DNA from: Symsagittifera roscoffensis
Taxonomy: Eukaryota > Xenacoelomorpha > Acoela > Convolutidae
Length of the DNA: 64,000 bases
Assembly (NCBI RefSeq): GCF_963678635.1
Contig: NC_087062.1
Coordinates: forward strand, 74,392,349 to 74,456,348
Direction: 5' to 3'
Position 1 is the first letter of the stretch; every line of letters begins with the position of its first letter. Below the pieces are notes generated by a model. That model searched no databases and was not told the DNA's origin. It saw only the letters and a program-made list of their open reading frames with translations. A program made the position numbers and the translations under genes. Shown piece by piece: positions 10,001 through 21,699 of this stretch.

Positions 10001-13000
10001 CAACTCGGACGACTAGGGTCACCAGGTTAGGGACCAGACAAGGGGAATTAGAGGCGGATTATGAAGCACCTTCGAGACAGAGAGGACCAGCGTGTGTTTC
10101 GACCAGTACCAAGCTTCCTGGCACGAACAAGGTGACGCCACCACTAGTGACTCCATCGGTGGAAACACAGCATCAGTGGAAGAGCCCTTGACCAGGGTTG
10201 TGGATAGCATGGGTGAGCAGAATGAACGAGCTTCGATAAGAATGAACGCAGTTCAGCATGAGCAGTTCATATTGAGAGAGAAAGCCTGCGGGCGGAAACA
10301 AATCGAAAAAGACAGGAGGTTAGTAAAAACGAAAAACGCTTAAAGGCCATGATGGATGACTACTTGGATGAATCGATAAATCTAACCTCTTAGCACGATA
10401 AATCGATATCTTAGATGAAGCAAACAAAAAACGATCAAATGCTTCCCATTCGAAGCTCATTTCGGACGACTTCCAAAAACTTAGTTCAAAATCTTAAGGG
10501 ATAAGTTCATTAAAAACTCTGATCGTTTAGATAAGGAACACCTGGAGCGCTCAGCCCTCACTGCCTCACAACTAAGAAGACGGATCGATCAGTCAAGGGA
10601 CAACGTCAAAATTGTGAGAAAAGGGCAAAGCAGTAGAGAGGTTAGTCCTCTATTCAAGTCAGAAGTAGAGTCAGCAAAGGACAGTGACCGTGCAAAAGCC
10701 CTAAAGACACTGCTAGATCCAAACGCCCGATGTCCATCGCGAGGAAATTCTTGATCGCGAGGAAATGTCTAAACATATTCGATTGATAACCTGACAGTAG
10801 GAGGCTCTCCTATTGACAATAGCAAGATGCATGAAGTGGCAGAGAAAGTGGCAACGTCTTCCTCGTTTTCGGAACGAAACAAGAACTTTTTTTGGAAAAT
10901 TTTTTCCGTTTACCATGCGAACGGAACTGGCAATGAAATAGAGACAAAAGAAAAGGATGAAGACAATGGAGAAATTAATGACTCTGAGTCTCAAATGAGC
11001 TTCGATTCATGAAATCGAGGCACCCATAACATGCAGAAAGGCTATTCGGAGCAATTTGGTGCGGTCAGAACCATAAACACGACTATGGATGGAAAACAAC
11101 AGTCAAGAGAGTTCATGACAATGCTCAACTCGGACGACTAGGGTCACCAGGTTAGGGACCAGACAAGGGTAATTAGAGGCGGATTATGAAGCACCTTCGA
11201 GACAGAGAGGACCAGCGTGTGTTTCGACCAGTACTAAGCTGCCTGGCACGAACAAGGTGACGCCACCACTAGTGACTCCATCGGTGGAAACACAGCATCA
11301 GTGGAAGAGCCATTGACCAGGGTTGTGGATAGCATGGGTGAGCAGAATGAACGAGCTTCGATAAGAATGAACGCAGTTCAGCAAGAGCAGTTCATATTGA
11401 GAGAGAAAGCCTGCGGGCGGAAACAAATCGAAAAAGACAGGAGGTTAGTAAAAAACGAAAAACGCTTAAAGGCCATGATGGATGACTACTTGGATGAATC
11501 AATAAATCTAACCTCTTAGCACGATAAATTGATATCTTAGGTGGAGCAAACAAAAAACGATCAAATGCTTCCCATTCGAAGCCCATTTCGGACGACTTCC
11601 AAAAACTGAGTTCAAAATCTTAAGGGATAAGTTCATTAAAAACTCTGATCATTTAGATAAGGAACACCTGGAGCGCTCAGCCCTCACTGCCTCACAACTA
11701 AGAAGACGGATCGATCAGTCAAGGGACAACGTCAAAATTGTGAGAAAAGGGCAAAGCAGCAGAGAGGTTAGTCCTCTATTCAAGTCAGAAGTAGAGTCAG
11801 CAAAGGACAGTGACCGTGCAAAAGCCCTAAAGACACTGCTAGAACCAAACGCCCGATGTCCATCGCCAGGAATTTCTTGATCGCGAAGAAATGTCTAAAC
11901 ATATTCGATTGATAACTTGACAGTAGGAGGCTCTCCTATTGACAATAGCAAGATGCATGAAGTGACAGAGAAAGTGGCAACGTCTTCCTCGTTTTCGGAA
12001 CGAAACAAGAACTTTTTTTGGAAAATTTTTTCCGTTTACCATGCGAACGGAACTGGCGATGAAATAGAGACAAAAGAAAAGGATGAAGACAATGGAGAAA
12101 TTAATGACTCTGAGTCTCAAATGAGCTTCGATTCATAAAATCGAGGCACCCATAACATGCAGAAAGGCTATTCGGAGCAATTTGGTGCGGTCAGAACCAT
12201 AAACACGACTATGGATGGAAAACAACAGTCAAGAGAGTTCATGACAATGTTCAACTCGGACGACTAGGGTCACCAGGTTAGGGACCAGACAAGGGGAATT
12301 AGAGGCGGATTATGAAGCACCTTCGAGACAGAGAGGACCAGCGTGTGTTTCGACCAGTACCAAGCTTCCTGGCACGAACAAGGTGACACCACCACTAGTG
12401 ACTACATCGGTGGAAACACAGCATCAGTGGAAGAGCCCTTGACCAGGGTTGTGGATAGCATGGGTGAGCAGAATGAACGAGCTTCGATAAGAATGAACGC
12501 AGTTCAGCATGAGCAGTTCATATTGAGAGAGAAAGCCTGCGGGCGGAAATAAATCGAAAAAGACAGGAGGTTAGTAAAAACGAAAAACGCTTAAAGGCCA
12601 TGATGGATGACTACTTGGATGAATCGATAAATCTAACCTCTTAGCACGATAAATCGATATCTTAGATGAAGCAAACAAAAAACGATCAAACGCTTCCCAT
12701 TCTAAGCTCATTTCGGACGACTTCCAAAAACTGAGTTCAAAATCTTAAGGGATAAGTTCATTAAAAACTCTGATTGTTTAGATAAGGAACACCTGGAGCG
12801 CTCAGCCCTCACTGCCTCACAACTAAGAAGACGGATCGATCAGTCAAGGGACAACGTCAAAATTGTGAGAAAAGGGCAAAGCAGTAGAGAGGTTAGTCCT
12901 CTATTCAAGTCAGAAGTAGAGTCAGCAAAGGACAGTGACCGTGCAAAAGCCCTAAAGACACTGCTAGAACCAAATGCCCGATGTCCATCGCCAGGAAGTT

Positions 13001-16000
13001 CTTGATCGCGAGGAAATGTCTAAACATATTCGATTGATAACCTGACAGTAGGAGGCTCTCCTATTGACAATAGCAAGATGCATGAAGTGGCAGAGAAAGT
13101 GGCAACGTCTTCCTCGTTTTCGGAACGAAACAAGAACTTTTTTTGGAAAATTTTTTCCGTTTACCATGCGAACGGAACTGGCAATGAAATAGAGACAAAA
13201 GAAAAGGATGAAGACAATGGAGAAATTAATGACTCTGAGTCTCAAATGAGCTTCGATTCATGAAATCGAGGCACCCATAACATGCAGAAAGGCTATTCGG
13301 AGCAATTTGGTGCGGTCAGAACCACAAACACGACTATGGATAGAAAACAACAGTCGAGAGAGTTCATGACAATGCTCAACTCGGACGACTAGGGTCACCA
13401 GGTTAGGGACCAGACAAGGGTAATTAGAGGCGGATTATGAAGCACCTTCGAGACAGAGAGGACCAGCGTGTGTTTCGACCAGTACTAAGCTGCCTGGCAC
13501 GAACAAGGTGACGCCACCACTAGTGACTCCATCGGTGGAAACACAGCATCAGTGGAAGAGCCCTTGACCAGGGTTGTGGATAGCATGGGTGAGCAGAATG
13601 AACGAGCTTCGATAAGAATGAACGCAGTTCAGCAAGAGCAGTTCATATTGAGAGAGAAAGCCTGCGGGCGGAAACAAATCGAAAAAGACAGGAGGTTAGT
13701 AAAAAACGAAAAACGCTTAAAGGCCATGATGGATGACTACTTGGATGAATCAATAAATCTAACCTCTTAGCACGATAAATTGATATCTTAGGTGGAGCAA
13801 ACAAAAAACGATCAAATGCTTCCCATTCGAAGCTCATTTCGGACGACTTCCAAAAACTGAGTTCAAAATCTTAAGGGATAAGTTCATTAAAAACTCTGAT
13901 CATTTAGATAAGGAACACCTGGAGCGCTCAGCCCTCACTGCCTCACAACTAAGAAGACGGATCGATCAGTCAAGGGACAACGTCAAAATTGTGAGAAAAG
14001 GGCAAAGCAGCAGAGAGGTTAGTCCTCTATTCAAGTCAGAAGTAGAGTCAGCAAAGGACAGTGACCGTGCAAAAGCCCTAAAGACACTGCTAGAACCAAA
14101 CGCCCGATGTCCATCGCCAGGAATTTCTTGATCGCGAAGAAATGTCTAAACATATTCGATTGATAACTTGACAGTAGGAGGCTCTCCTATTGACAATAGC
14201 AAGATGCATGAAGTGGCAGAGAAAGTGGCAACGTCTTCCTCGTTTTCGGAACGAAACAAGAACTTTTTTTGGAAAATTTTTTCCGTTTACCATGCGAACG
14301 GAACTGGCGATGAAATAGAGACAAAAGAAAAGGATGAAGACAATGGAGAAATTAATGACTCTGAGTCTCAAATGAGCTTCGATTCATAAAATCGAGGCAC
14401 CCATAACATGTAGAAAGGCTATTCGGAGCAATTTGGTGCGGTCAGAACCATAAACACGACTATGGATGGAAAACAACAGTCGAGAGAGTTCATGACAATG
14501 TTCAACTCGGACGACTAGGGTCACCAGGTTAGGGACCAGACAAGGGGAATTAGAGGCGGATTATGAAGCACCTTCGAGACAGAGAGGACCAGCGTGTGTT
14601 TCGACCAGTACCAAGCTTCCTGGCACGAACAAGGTGACGCCACCACTAGTGACTCCATCGGTGGAAACACAGCATCAGTGGAAGAGCCCTTGACCAGGGT
14701 TGTGGATAGCATGGGTGAGCAGAATGAACGAGCTTCGATAAGAATGAACGCAGTTCAGCATGAGCAGTTCATATTGAGAGAGAAAGCCTGCGGGCGGAAA
14801 CAAATCGAAAAAGACAGGAGGTTAGTAAAAACGAAAAACGCTTAAAGGCCATGATGGATGACTACTTGGATGAATCGATAAATCTAACCTCTTAGCACGA
14901 TAAATCGATATCTTAGATGAAGCAAACAAAAAACGATCAAACGCTTCCCATTCGAAGCTCATTTCGGACGACTTCCAAAAACTGAGTTCAAAATCTTAAG
15001 GGATAAGTTCATTAAAAACTCTGATCGTTTAGATAAGGAACACCTGGAGCGCTCAGCCCTCACTGCCTCACAACTAAGAAGACGGATCGATCAGTCAAGG
15101 GACAACGTCAAAATTGTGAGAAAAGGGCAAAGCAGTAGAGAGGTTAGTCCTCTATTCAAGTCAGAAGTAGAGTCAGCAAAGGACAGTGACCGTGCAAAAG
15201 CCCTAAAGACACTGCTAGATCCAAACGCCCGATGTCCATCGCGAGGAAATTCTTGATCGCGAGGAAATGTCTAAACATATTCGATTGATAACCTGACAGT
15301 AGGAGGCTCTCCTATTGACAATAGCAAGATGCATGAAGTGGCAGAGAAAGTGGCAACGTCTTCCTCGTTTTCGGAACGAAACAAGAACTTTTTTTGGAAA
15401 ATTTTTTCCGTTTACCATGCGAACGGAACTGGCAATGAAATAGAGACAAAAGAAAAGGATGAAGACAATGGAGAAATTAATGACTCTGAGTCTCAAATGA
15501 GCTTCGATTCATGAAATCGAGGCACCCATAACATGCAGAAAGGCTATTCGGAGCAATTTGGTGCGGTCAGAACCATAAACACGACTATGGATGGAAAACA
15601 ACAGTCGAGAGAGTTCATGACAATGCTCAACTCGGACGACTAGGGTCACCAGGTTAGGGACCAGACAAGGGGAATTAGAGGCGGATTATGAAGCACCTTC
15701 GAGACAGAGAGGACCAGCGTGTGTTTCGACCAGTACTAAGCTTCCTGGCACGAACAAGGTGACGCCACCACTAGTGACTCCATCGGTGGAAACACAGCAT
15801 CAGTGGAAGAGCCCTTGACCAGGGTTGTGGATAGCATGGGTGAGCAGAATGAACGAGCTTCGATAAGAATGAACGCAGTTCATCATGAGCAGTTCATATT
15901 GAGAGAGAAAGCCTGCGGGCGGAAACAAATCGAAAAAGACAGGAGGTTAGTAAAAACGAAAAACGCTTAAAGGCCATGATGGATGACTACTTGGATGAAT

Positions 16001-18250
16001 CGATAAATCTAACCTCTTAGCACGATAAATCGATATCTTAGATGGAGCAGACAAAAAACGATCAAATGCTTCCCATTCGAAGCTCATTTCGGACGACTTC
16101 CAAAAACTGAGTTCAAAATCTTAAGGGATAAGTTCATTACAAACTCTGATCGTTTAGATAAGGAACACCTGGAGCGCTCAGCCCTCACTGCCTCACAACT
16201 AAGAAGACGGATCGATCAGTCAAGGGACAACGTCAAAATTGTGAGAAAAGGGCAAAGCAGTAGAGAGGTTAGTCCTCTATTCAAGTCAGAAGTAGAGTCA
16301 GCAAAGGACAGCGACCGTGCAAAAGCCCTAAAGACACTGCTAGAACCAAACGCCCGATGTCCATCGCGAGGAAATTCTTGATCGCGAGGAAATGTCTAAA
16401 CATATTCGATTGATAACCTGACAGTAGGAGGCTCTCCTATTGACAATAGCAAGATGCATGAAGTGACAGAGAAAGTGGCAACGTCTTCCTCGTTTTCAGA
16501 ACGAAACAAGAACTTTTTTGGAAAATTTTTTCCGTTTACCATGCGAACGGAACTGGCGATGAAATAGAGACAAAAGAAAAGGATGAAGACAATGGAGAAA
16601 TTAATGACTCTGAGTCTCAAATGAGCTTCGATTCATGAAATCGAGGCACCCATAACATGCAGAATGGCTATTCGGAGCAATTTGGTGCGGTCAGAACCAT
16701 AAACACGACTATGGATGGAATACAACAGTCGAGAGAGTTCATGACAATGCCCAACTCGGACGACTAGGGTCACCAGGTTAGGGACCAGACAAGGGGAATT
16801 AGAGGCGGATTATGAAGCACCTTCGAGACAGAGAGGACCAGCGTGTGTTTCGACCAGTACTAAGCTGCCTGGCACGAACAAGGTGACGCCACCAGTAGTG
16901 ACTCCATCGGTGGAAACACAGCATCAGTGGAAGAGCCCTTGACCAGGGTTGTGGATAGCATGGGTGAGCAGAATGAACGAGCTTCGATAAGAATGAACGC
17001 AGCTCAGCAAGAGCAGTTCATATTGAGAGAGAAAGCCTGCGGGCGGAAACAAATCGAAAAAGACAGGAGGTTAGTAAAAAACGAAAAACGCTTAAAGGCC
17101 ATGATGGATGACTACTTGGATGAATCGATAAATCTAACCTCTTAGCACGATAAATTGATATCTTAGGTGGAGCAAACAAAAAACGATCAAATGCTTCCCA
17201 TTCGAAGCTCATTTCGGACGACTTCCAAAAACTGAGTTCAAAATCTTAAGGGATAAGTTCATTAAAAACTCTGATCGTTTAGATAAGGAACACCTGGAGC
17301 GCTCAGCCCTCACTGCCTCACAACTAAGAAGACGGATCGATCAGTCAAGGGACAACGTCAAAATTGTGAGAAAAGGGTAAAGCAGCAGAGAGGTTAGTCC
17401 TCTATTCAAGTCAGAAGTAGAGTCAGCAAAGGACAGTGACCGTGCAAAAGCCCTAAAGACACTGCTAGAACCAAACGCCCGATGTCCATCACGAGGAAAT
17501 TCTTGATCGCGAGGAAATGTCTAAACATATTCGATTGATAACCTGACAGTAGGAGGCTCTCCTATTGACAATAGCAAGATGCATGAAGTGACAGAGAAAG
17601 TGGCAACGTCTTCCTCGTTTTCGGAACGAAACAAGAACTTTTTTGGAAAATTTTTTTCGTTTACCATGCGAACGGAACTGGCGATGAAATAGAGACAAAA
17701 GAAAAGGATGAAGACAATGGAGAAATTAATGACTCTGAGTCTCAAATGAGCTTCGATTCATGAAATCGAGGCATCCATAACATGCAGAATGGCTATTCGG
17801 AGCAATTTGGTGCGGTCAGAACCATAAACACGACTATGGATGGAAAACAACAGTCAAGAGAGTTCATGACAATGCTCAATTCGGACGACTAGGGTCACCA
17901 GGTTAGGGACCAGACAAGGGGAATTAGAGGCGGATTATGAAGCACCTTCGAGACAGAGAGGACCAGCGTGTGTTTCGACCAGTACTAAGCTGCCTGACAC
18001 GAACAAGGTGACGCCACCACTAGTGACTCCATCGGTGGGGTGGAAACACAGCATCAGTGGAGGAGCCCTTGACCAGGGTTGTGGATAGCATGGGTGAGCA
18101 GAATGAACGAACTTCGATAAGAATGAACGCAGTTCAGCAAGAGCAGTTCATATTGAGAGAGAAAGCCTGCGGGCGGAAACAAATCGAAAAAGATAGGAGG
18201 TTAGTAAAAACGAAAAACGCTTAAAGGACATGATGGATGACTACTTGGTC
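7018..18250 (+). repeat. Ten-copy tandem array, unit 1125-1127 bp, inside gag
   Basis: An 82-bp partial unit (7018-7100) is followed by nine full units starting at about 7101 and every 1125-1126 bp thereafter, and by a last unit from 17230 that ends near 18234, where unique gag sequence resumes. Units differ by only a few bases. Each encodes the same gag-like pieces on the plus strand: one beginning TEFKILRDKFI, one beginning MHEVAEKVATSSSF and one beginning MEEPLTRVVDSMGEQNER. All units share in-frame stops, for example at the end of SQMSFDS, so none can be translated through. The last piece runs directly into MMDDYLVRNLSPMTRES, which is gag. The array is therefore an amplification of a gag segment within one element, not a satellite that landed in it. 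Confidence 0.92.
8227..16107 (+). repeat. Higher-order repeat, period 4 units (about 4502 bp), within the array
   Basis: Diagnostic bases show a period of four in units two to eight. On the minus strand the text at the same point reads, unit by unit, TSWRW, NSWRW, ISSRW, NSWRW, TSWRW, NSWRW, ISSRW. Blocks 4502 bp apart are nearly identical, for example 10019-10210 and 14521-14712. A dimer period of 2251 bp is nested inside. Units one, nine and ten form another subtype (they share CAGAATGGCTATTCGG). This indicates recent block duplication by unequal exchange. Confidence 0.75.
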
Positions 18251-18725
18251 AGGAACTTGTCGCCAATGACAAGGGAGTCTCAAGAAAGAGAAAAACGGTT
18301 GAGAGGTGACCTGCAGCAACTCCGGAGTGAACAAGAGCAGACTCTTGGGACTCTCGGTACAAGGATAGACGCGATAATGGAAAGACGGTTTCAGGCTGTC
18401 ATGGACAGACGGTCTCCTGGAAAACTGGGGTGGATCGAAAAAGAGGGGAGCACACTCGAGGGAGGCTAGCATCGAACCGAGGGTGAACTTCAAAGAGAAT
18501 TCAAACAAAGGAACGACGAATGGCCCAGAAGCCCCACGAATACCACAGGGGATTCTACTGGCAGCAGACCAATCTCGAACAAACGACCTGCGCAATGCGC
18601 ACATGCAAATAGAAGAGGTGATTCCTCAAATTGATCCTCAAAGTGATCCTCAGCCCAGCGACTGCGACAGGATGTATGTTCCAGAGCCTCAAACGACAGA
18701 TATGGACACTCATACGGGATATACT
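18230..18725 (+). pseudogene. gag: gag, central part of the plus-strand element
   Basis: After the array, the frame starting MMDDYL continues with SQEREKRLRGDLQQLRSEQ and a likely coiled coil. It corresponds to YEREARMTREIERLLND and the following RLDAKSDLMMRKLDAIL of the minus-strand gag. A second frame at 18483-18725 continues with Pro-rich text (PQIDPQSDPQPSD) and RMYVPEPQTTD, which resembles TTMYASMFEPLNR of the minus-strand Gag. At least one frameshift lies near 18470. Homology to gag stops at about 18700. Capsid, nucleocapsid and all of pol are missing, so this is the left edge of a large internal deletion. Confidence 0.6.
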
Positions 18726-18774
18726 TGAGATGCAACAGCGATGGCCACCGCGTTCGATCAGAAATGGGGAGAGT

Positions 18775-19246
18775 AGTAGAGTCTTATTTAACCTGCCGAT
18801 TGAAAATTCGAGTAGCATAATACTTACAGATAGCGATTCTATACTAACGGATAGTGAGCGATAGCCATCACCACGGATATGAGTTTTAAAAAAGCATTAG
18901 CAGCCGAATTCAGGAAATAGTACGACGACATAGAGTTTTTATGGAAGCAAAGAACAAGAAAAAGGGTGTAGCATCTTTGCCACCGGCGGTTTCGCAACTA
19001 CAAGGGAAATACTTGTGCTTCCTGGTAACGAGGGCGACGGAAAAGCAGCACGTGGACCCTGAAGTTTTGGTTTTGTTCATGACAAGACTAAGATATTTGC
19101 TAGTGGAGAAGGGAGTGAAAGAACTCTCGCTTCCGGTGTATGAATCAAACAAAGGACGACTGCATCCTCGGGAGCTGTACGCGCTGATACCCAAAATAGT
19201 TTCGGACGGGACAAAGAAGTGTATCTACATAAGAAATATTATTTAA
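18775..19246 (+). pseudogene. Macro-like domain of the plus-strand element
   Basis: The intact-looking part at 18941-19246 reads GKYLCFLVTRATEKQHVDPE, then ELSLPVYESNKGRLHPREL, and ends near a KCIYIRN strand. It matches the C-terminal domain of the minus-strand polyprotein closely (GKYLCFLVTKATDRQHVDPK, SLSLPVYDPNRGKLHPREL). Upstream, in other frames, IILTDSDSILTDSE matches IVITDSDFILTERT of the minus copy, so the homology begins at about 18775 but is broken by a stop at 18862-18864 and a stop near 18918. The fold assignment to the macrodomain superfamily is explained under the minus-strand copy. It is decayed. Confidence 0.65.
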
Positions 19247-20097
19247 GTATAGGTTAAGTATAGATTGAGTATAGGCTGCGTATAGGATGTGTTATGAGTC
19301 ATGTTTTTACGATCTTGGGTATGGAAGGGCTGGTGACTACGAATGCTCAAACAATATTGTCCGGAATAGAATCAAATGTGGATTGTGCACTCTTTGAACA
19401 GTTCCAAGATTTCAGATTGAACTGAATCTTAATATATCTTAAGAGCAAAGTCTTTTTATCTGACTGTTTTAAAATTACGTTATAATGTAAATATGGAGCA
19501 GAGTGACAGATGTGACAGTCATGACCTTGTTTCTAGATCCCGATTGATCACTTCAATCTCAAAATTCTAACATGTTGCGAATCAATTTATCCAAAATTAT
19601 ATAATTGAATTGAATCAGAACGAACAACCTTGATGGTTGATTGAGCCAAAATCTACGGAGGACTGGAGCGCTCTCTGGAAGAGACCTGTTGCACGTACCC
19701 GGGGTAATTACCACGAGAACGTACCAGCCTGGAGAGATGCCTCTCCCAACCAGGTCCAATCCCGGTTTGAGGAGTAGTCATCAAGCCTTCCATAATGAAA
19801 TGAGTAGCGAGGCTGCCCCGTCTAGATCACAATTCACAGTTGCAGTGCCACCCAAGAGAGTCAGAGTAGATGAAGAAGTATAGACTAACAAGACAATGAA
19901 AGATCTGAACGACACAAGAGACGAGTTGGGCCGAGTGAGAAAAAAAAGCCAGAACTGAGGGAGACAGGGATATGTGGGGGAGACTGTTTGAGGAATGCAA
20001 CAAGAAGCAGAGAGAGGAGATAGAACGCATGAGGCAGGAGTATAAAGAGCAATCTGAGCGATTGGGAATAACGAAAACGGATTGAATATTGCCTGAA

Positions 20098-20910
20098 GGA
20101 AGCGTTCCTCGGGGGCACTGGCCGAGGGAGCTCCTGACGCATCGCGAGCTGAGTCAGACAACGGAAGTGCAAGTTTTCTACAGGATCCGGTAGAGTGACG
20201 ATCCCGGACCCACGTGACATCCTGGGCAATCCAGTTGTGGAGAAAACGATGATGCAGCTGGTGTACTCGTGGCCAACAGGAATGTGCCAGGTTCCGAAGT
20301 GACTGCACCCTATGGAACAATTGATGATACCGGCAGGGTAGAGTGCTCCTCCGATATCGGTAGAGAAGTGATGAATATACCGGTAGACAAGTGATAAAGA
20401 AAAGAGGAACTGGAGCTGCTACGACAAAGAAGTCAGGAAAAACCTCCACTAGGAAGATCAGGGAGATGCCGTTGAAGAAAGTGTCACGTGTGCTTGCCAT
20501 ACAGATGAATAGTCAGGGGGCAATCGTCGAGGGGGAAATCGCCGAGGGGGTAATCGCCAAGGGAGTTCCTAACGCTTCGCGAGCTGAGTCAGACAACGGA
20601 AGTGCAAGTCTTAACAGGATCCGGTAGTGTGATCATGCCGGACCCAAGTGACACCCTGGGCAATCTAGTTGTGGAGAAAACGATGAGGCAGCTGGTGGAC
20701 TCGTGGTCAACACGAATGTGCCAGATTCCGGAGTGACTGCATCAGATGGAACATTTGATGATACCGGCAGGGTAGAGTTCTCCTCCGATACCGATAGACA
20801 AGTGATAACGATACCGGTAGGGAAGTGATAAAGAAAAGAGGAACTGGAGCTGCTACGACAAAGAAGTCAGAAAAACTCCCACTAGGAAGATCAGGGAGAT
20901 ACCGTTGAAG
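20098..20910 (+). repeat. 435-bp tandem duplication
   Basis: Sequence from about 20098 recurs from about 20535, offset 433-436 bp. Shared landmarks are GCGAGCTGAGTCAGACAACG (20143 and 20579), GTTGTGGAGAAAACGATGA and AGGAAGATCAGGGAGAT. The copies differ by scattered substitutions and small indels, so the duplication is old compared with the 14.1-kb one. Confidence 0.85.
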
Positions 20911-21163
20911 AAGTCGCAATGCTGGACGAATGATTCTAATGGACTTGAAGCACGAGTTGAGAGCTCTGGATCAGGCTAGATACTTCACTGATGGAATCCA
21001 CCTTGACAAAATAGACAAGCCATGATGATACGTGCCTTCTGATGAGTTACAGGTTGAGCAATTTGACACTGGAGCGTTGAGAACTGAAGACCAGTATCTT
21101 GGGATGAGTCCCCCAGCCGTGCCACAAGTAGAGCAGAGCTCGATAGAGAAGGAACAGAGGTCA

Positions 21164-21218
21164 GACGTATTGGACCAACAAGGAGAGGCACGACGTATTG
21201 GACCAACAAGGAGAGGAG
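21164..21218 (+). repeat. 28-bp tandem duplication
   Basis: GACGTATTGGACCAACAAGG followed by AGAGGCAC occurs twice in succession, offset 28 bp. It is a small slippage-type duplication. Confidence 0.8.
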
Positions 21219-21699
21219 TCCAATTTTGGACCAGTCAATCAGATACCTCAGGTACCTCCAGATCAGAGACAACGACAACGACTGTGATCAGGGAAGAATG
21301 ACGTCTAGATAGAAGCTCCTTGACGTGGTCAAGACAAGACCGACACCTTTTCCATGGCACTTCTATAAACAAGATTTAAGGAAATTGAATGTCCAATCTG
21401 TAAGATTTGCAGCTGATGCGTTGAGATTGCTGAACGGCGCGAGATTGTCTAAACGGACTGTACTTGATCGTAGTAGTGGACTGGCTGATAGCGGCAGAAA
21501 TCAATTTTAATTCTACAACAGCATTGTGATTGGCTGACCACTAGAGACTGCTCGAACAAGGTCATGGGTCCTGTATATGCCAGACCATTGCAAGATGTAA
21601 GAAAGAATCACAGCGAGCAAACTAGGGAGGAGAGACCGGGAAGATTCTGCAAAAAAAAGAGCACTAATTGGGCACCAAGTGAAGATTTTCAAACAGGTG

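Noticed and set aside
7212-17745. Repeated minus-strand frames beginning MRLRVINFSIVFILFFCLYF in each array unit
   Set aside because: They look like signal-peptide proteins, but they are antisense to the gag-like frames, recur only because the unit is tandem, and their hydrophobic start is the complement of a GAA/AAA-rich gag segment.
7018-18250. Reading the 1125-bp array as a CRISPR-like or rDNA spacer array
   Set aside because: Units are contiguous with no variable spacers, contain gag-like coding text and are flanked by gag.
19781-20500. 239-codon minus-strand frame opposite the unassigned stretch
   Set aside because: It has a composition typical of an antisense frame (Ser, Leu, Phe, Pro rich), crosses the start of the 435-bp duplication and has no recognisable motif.
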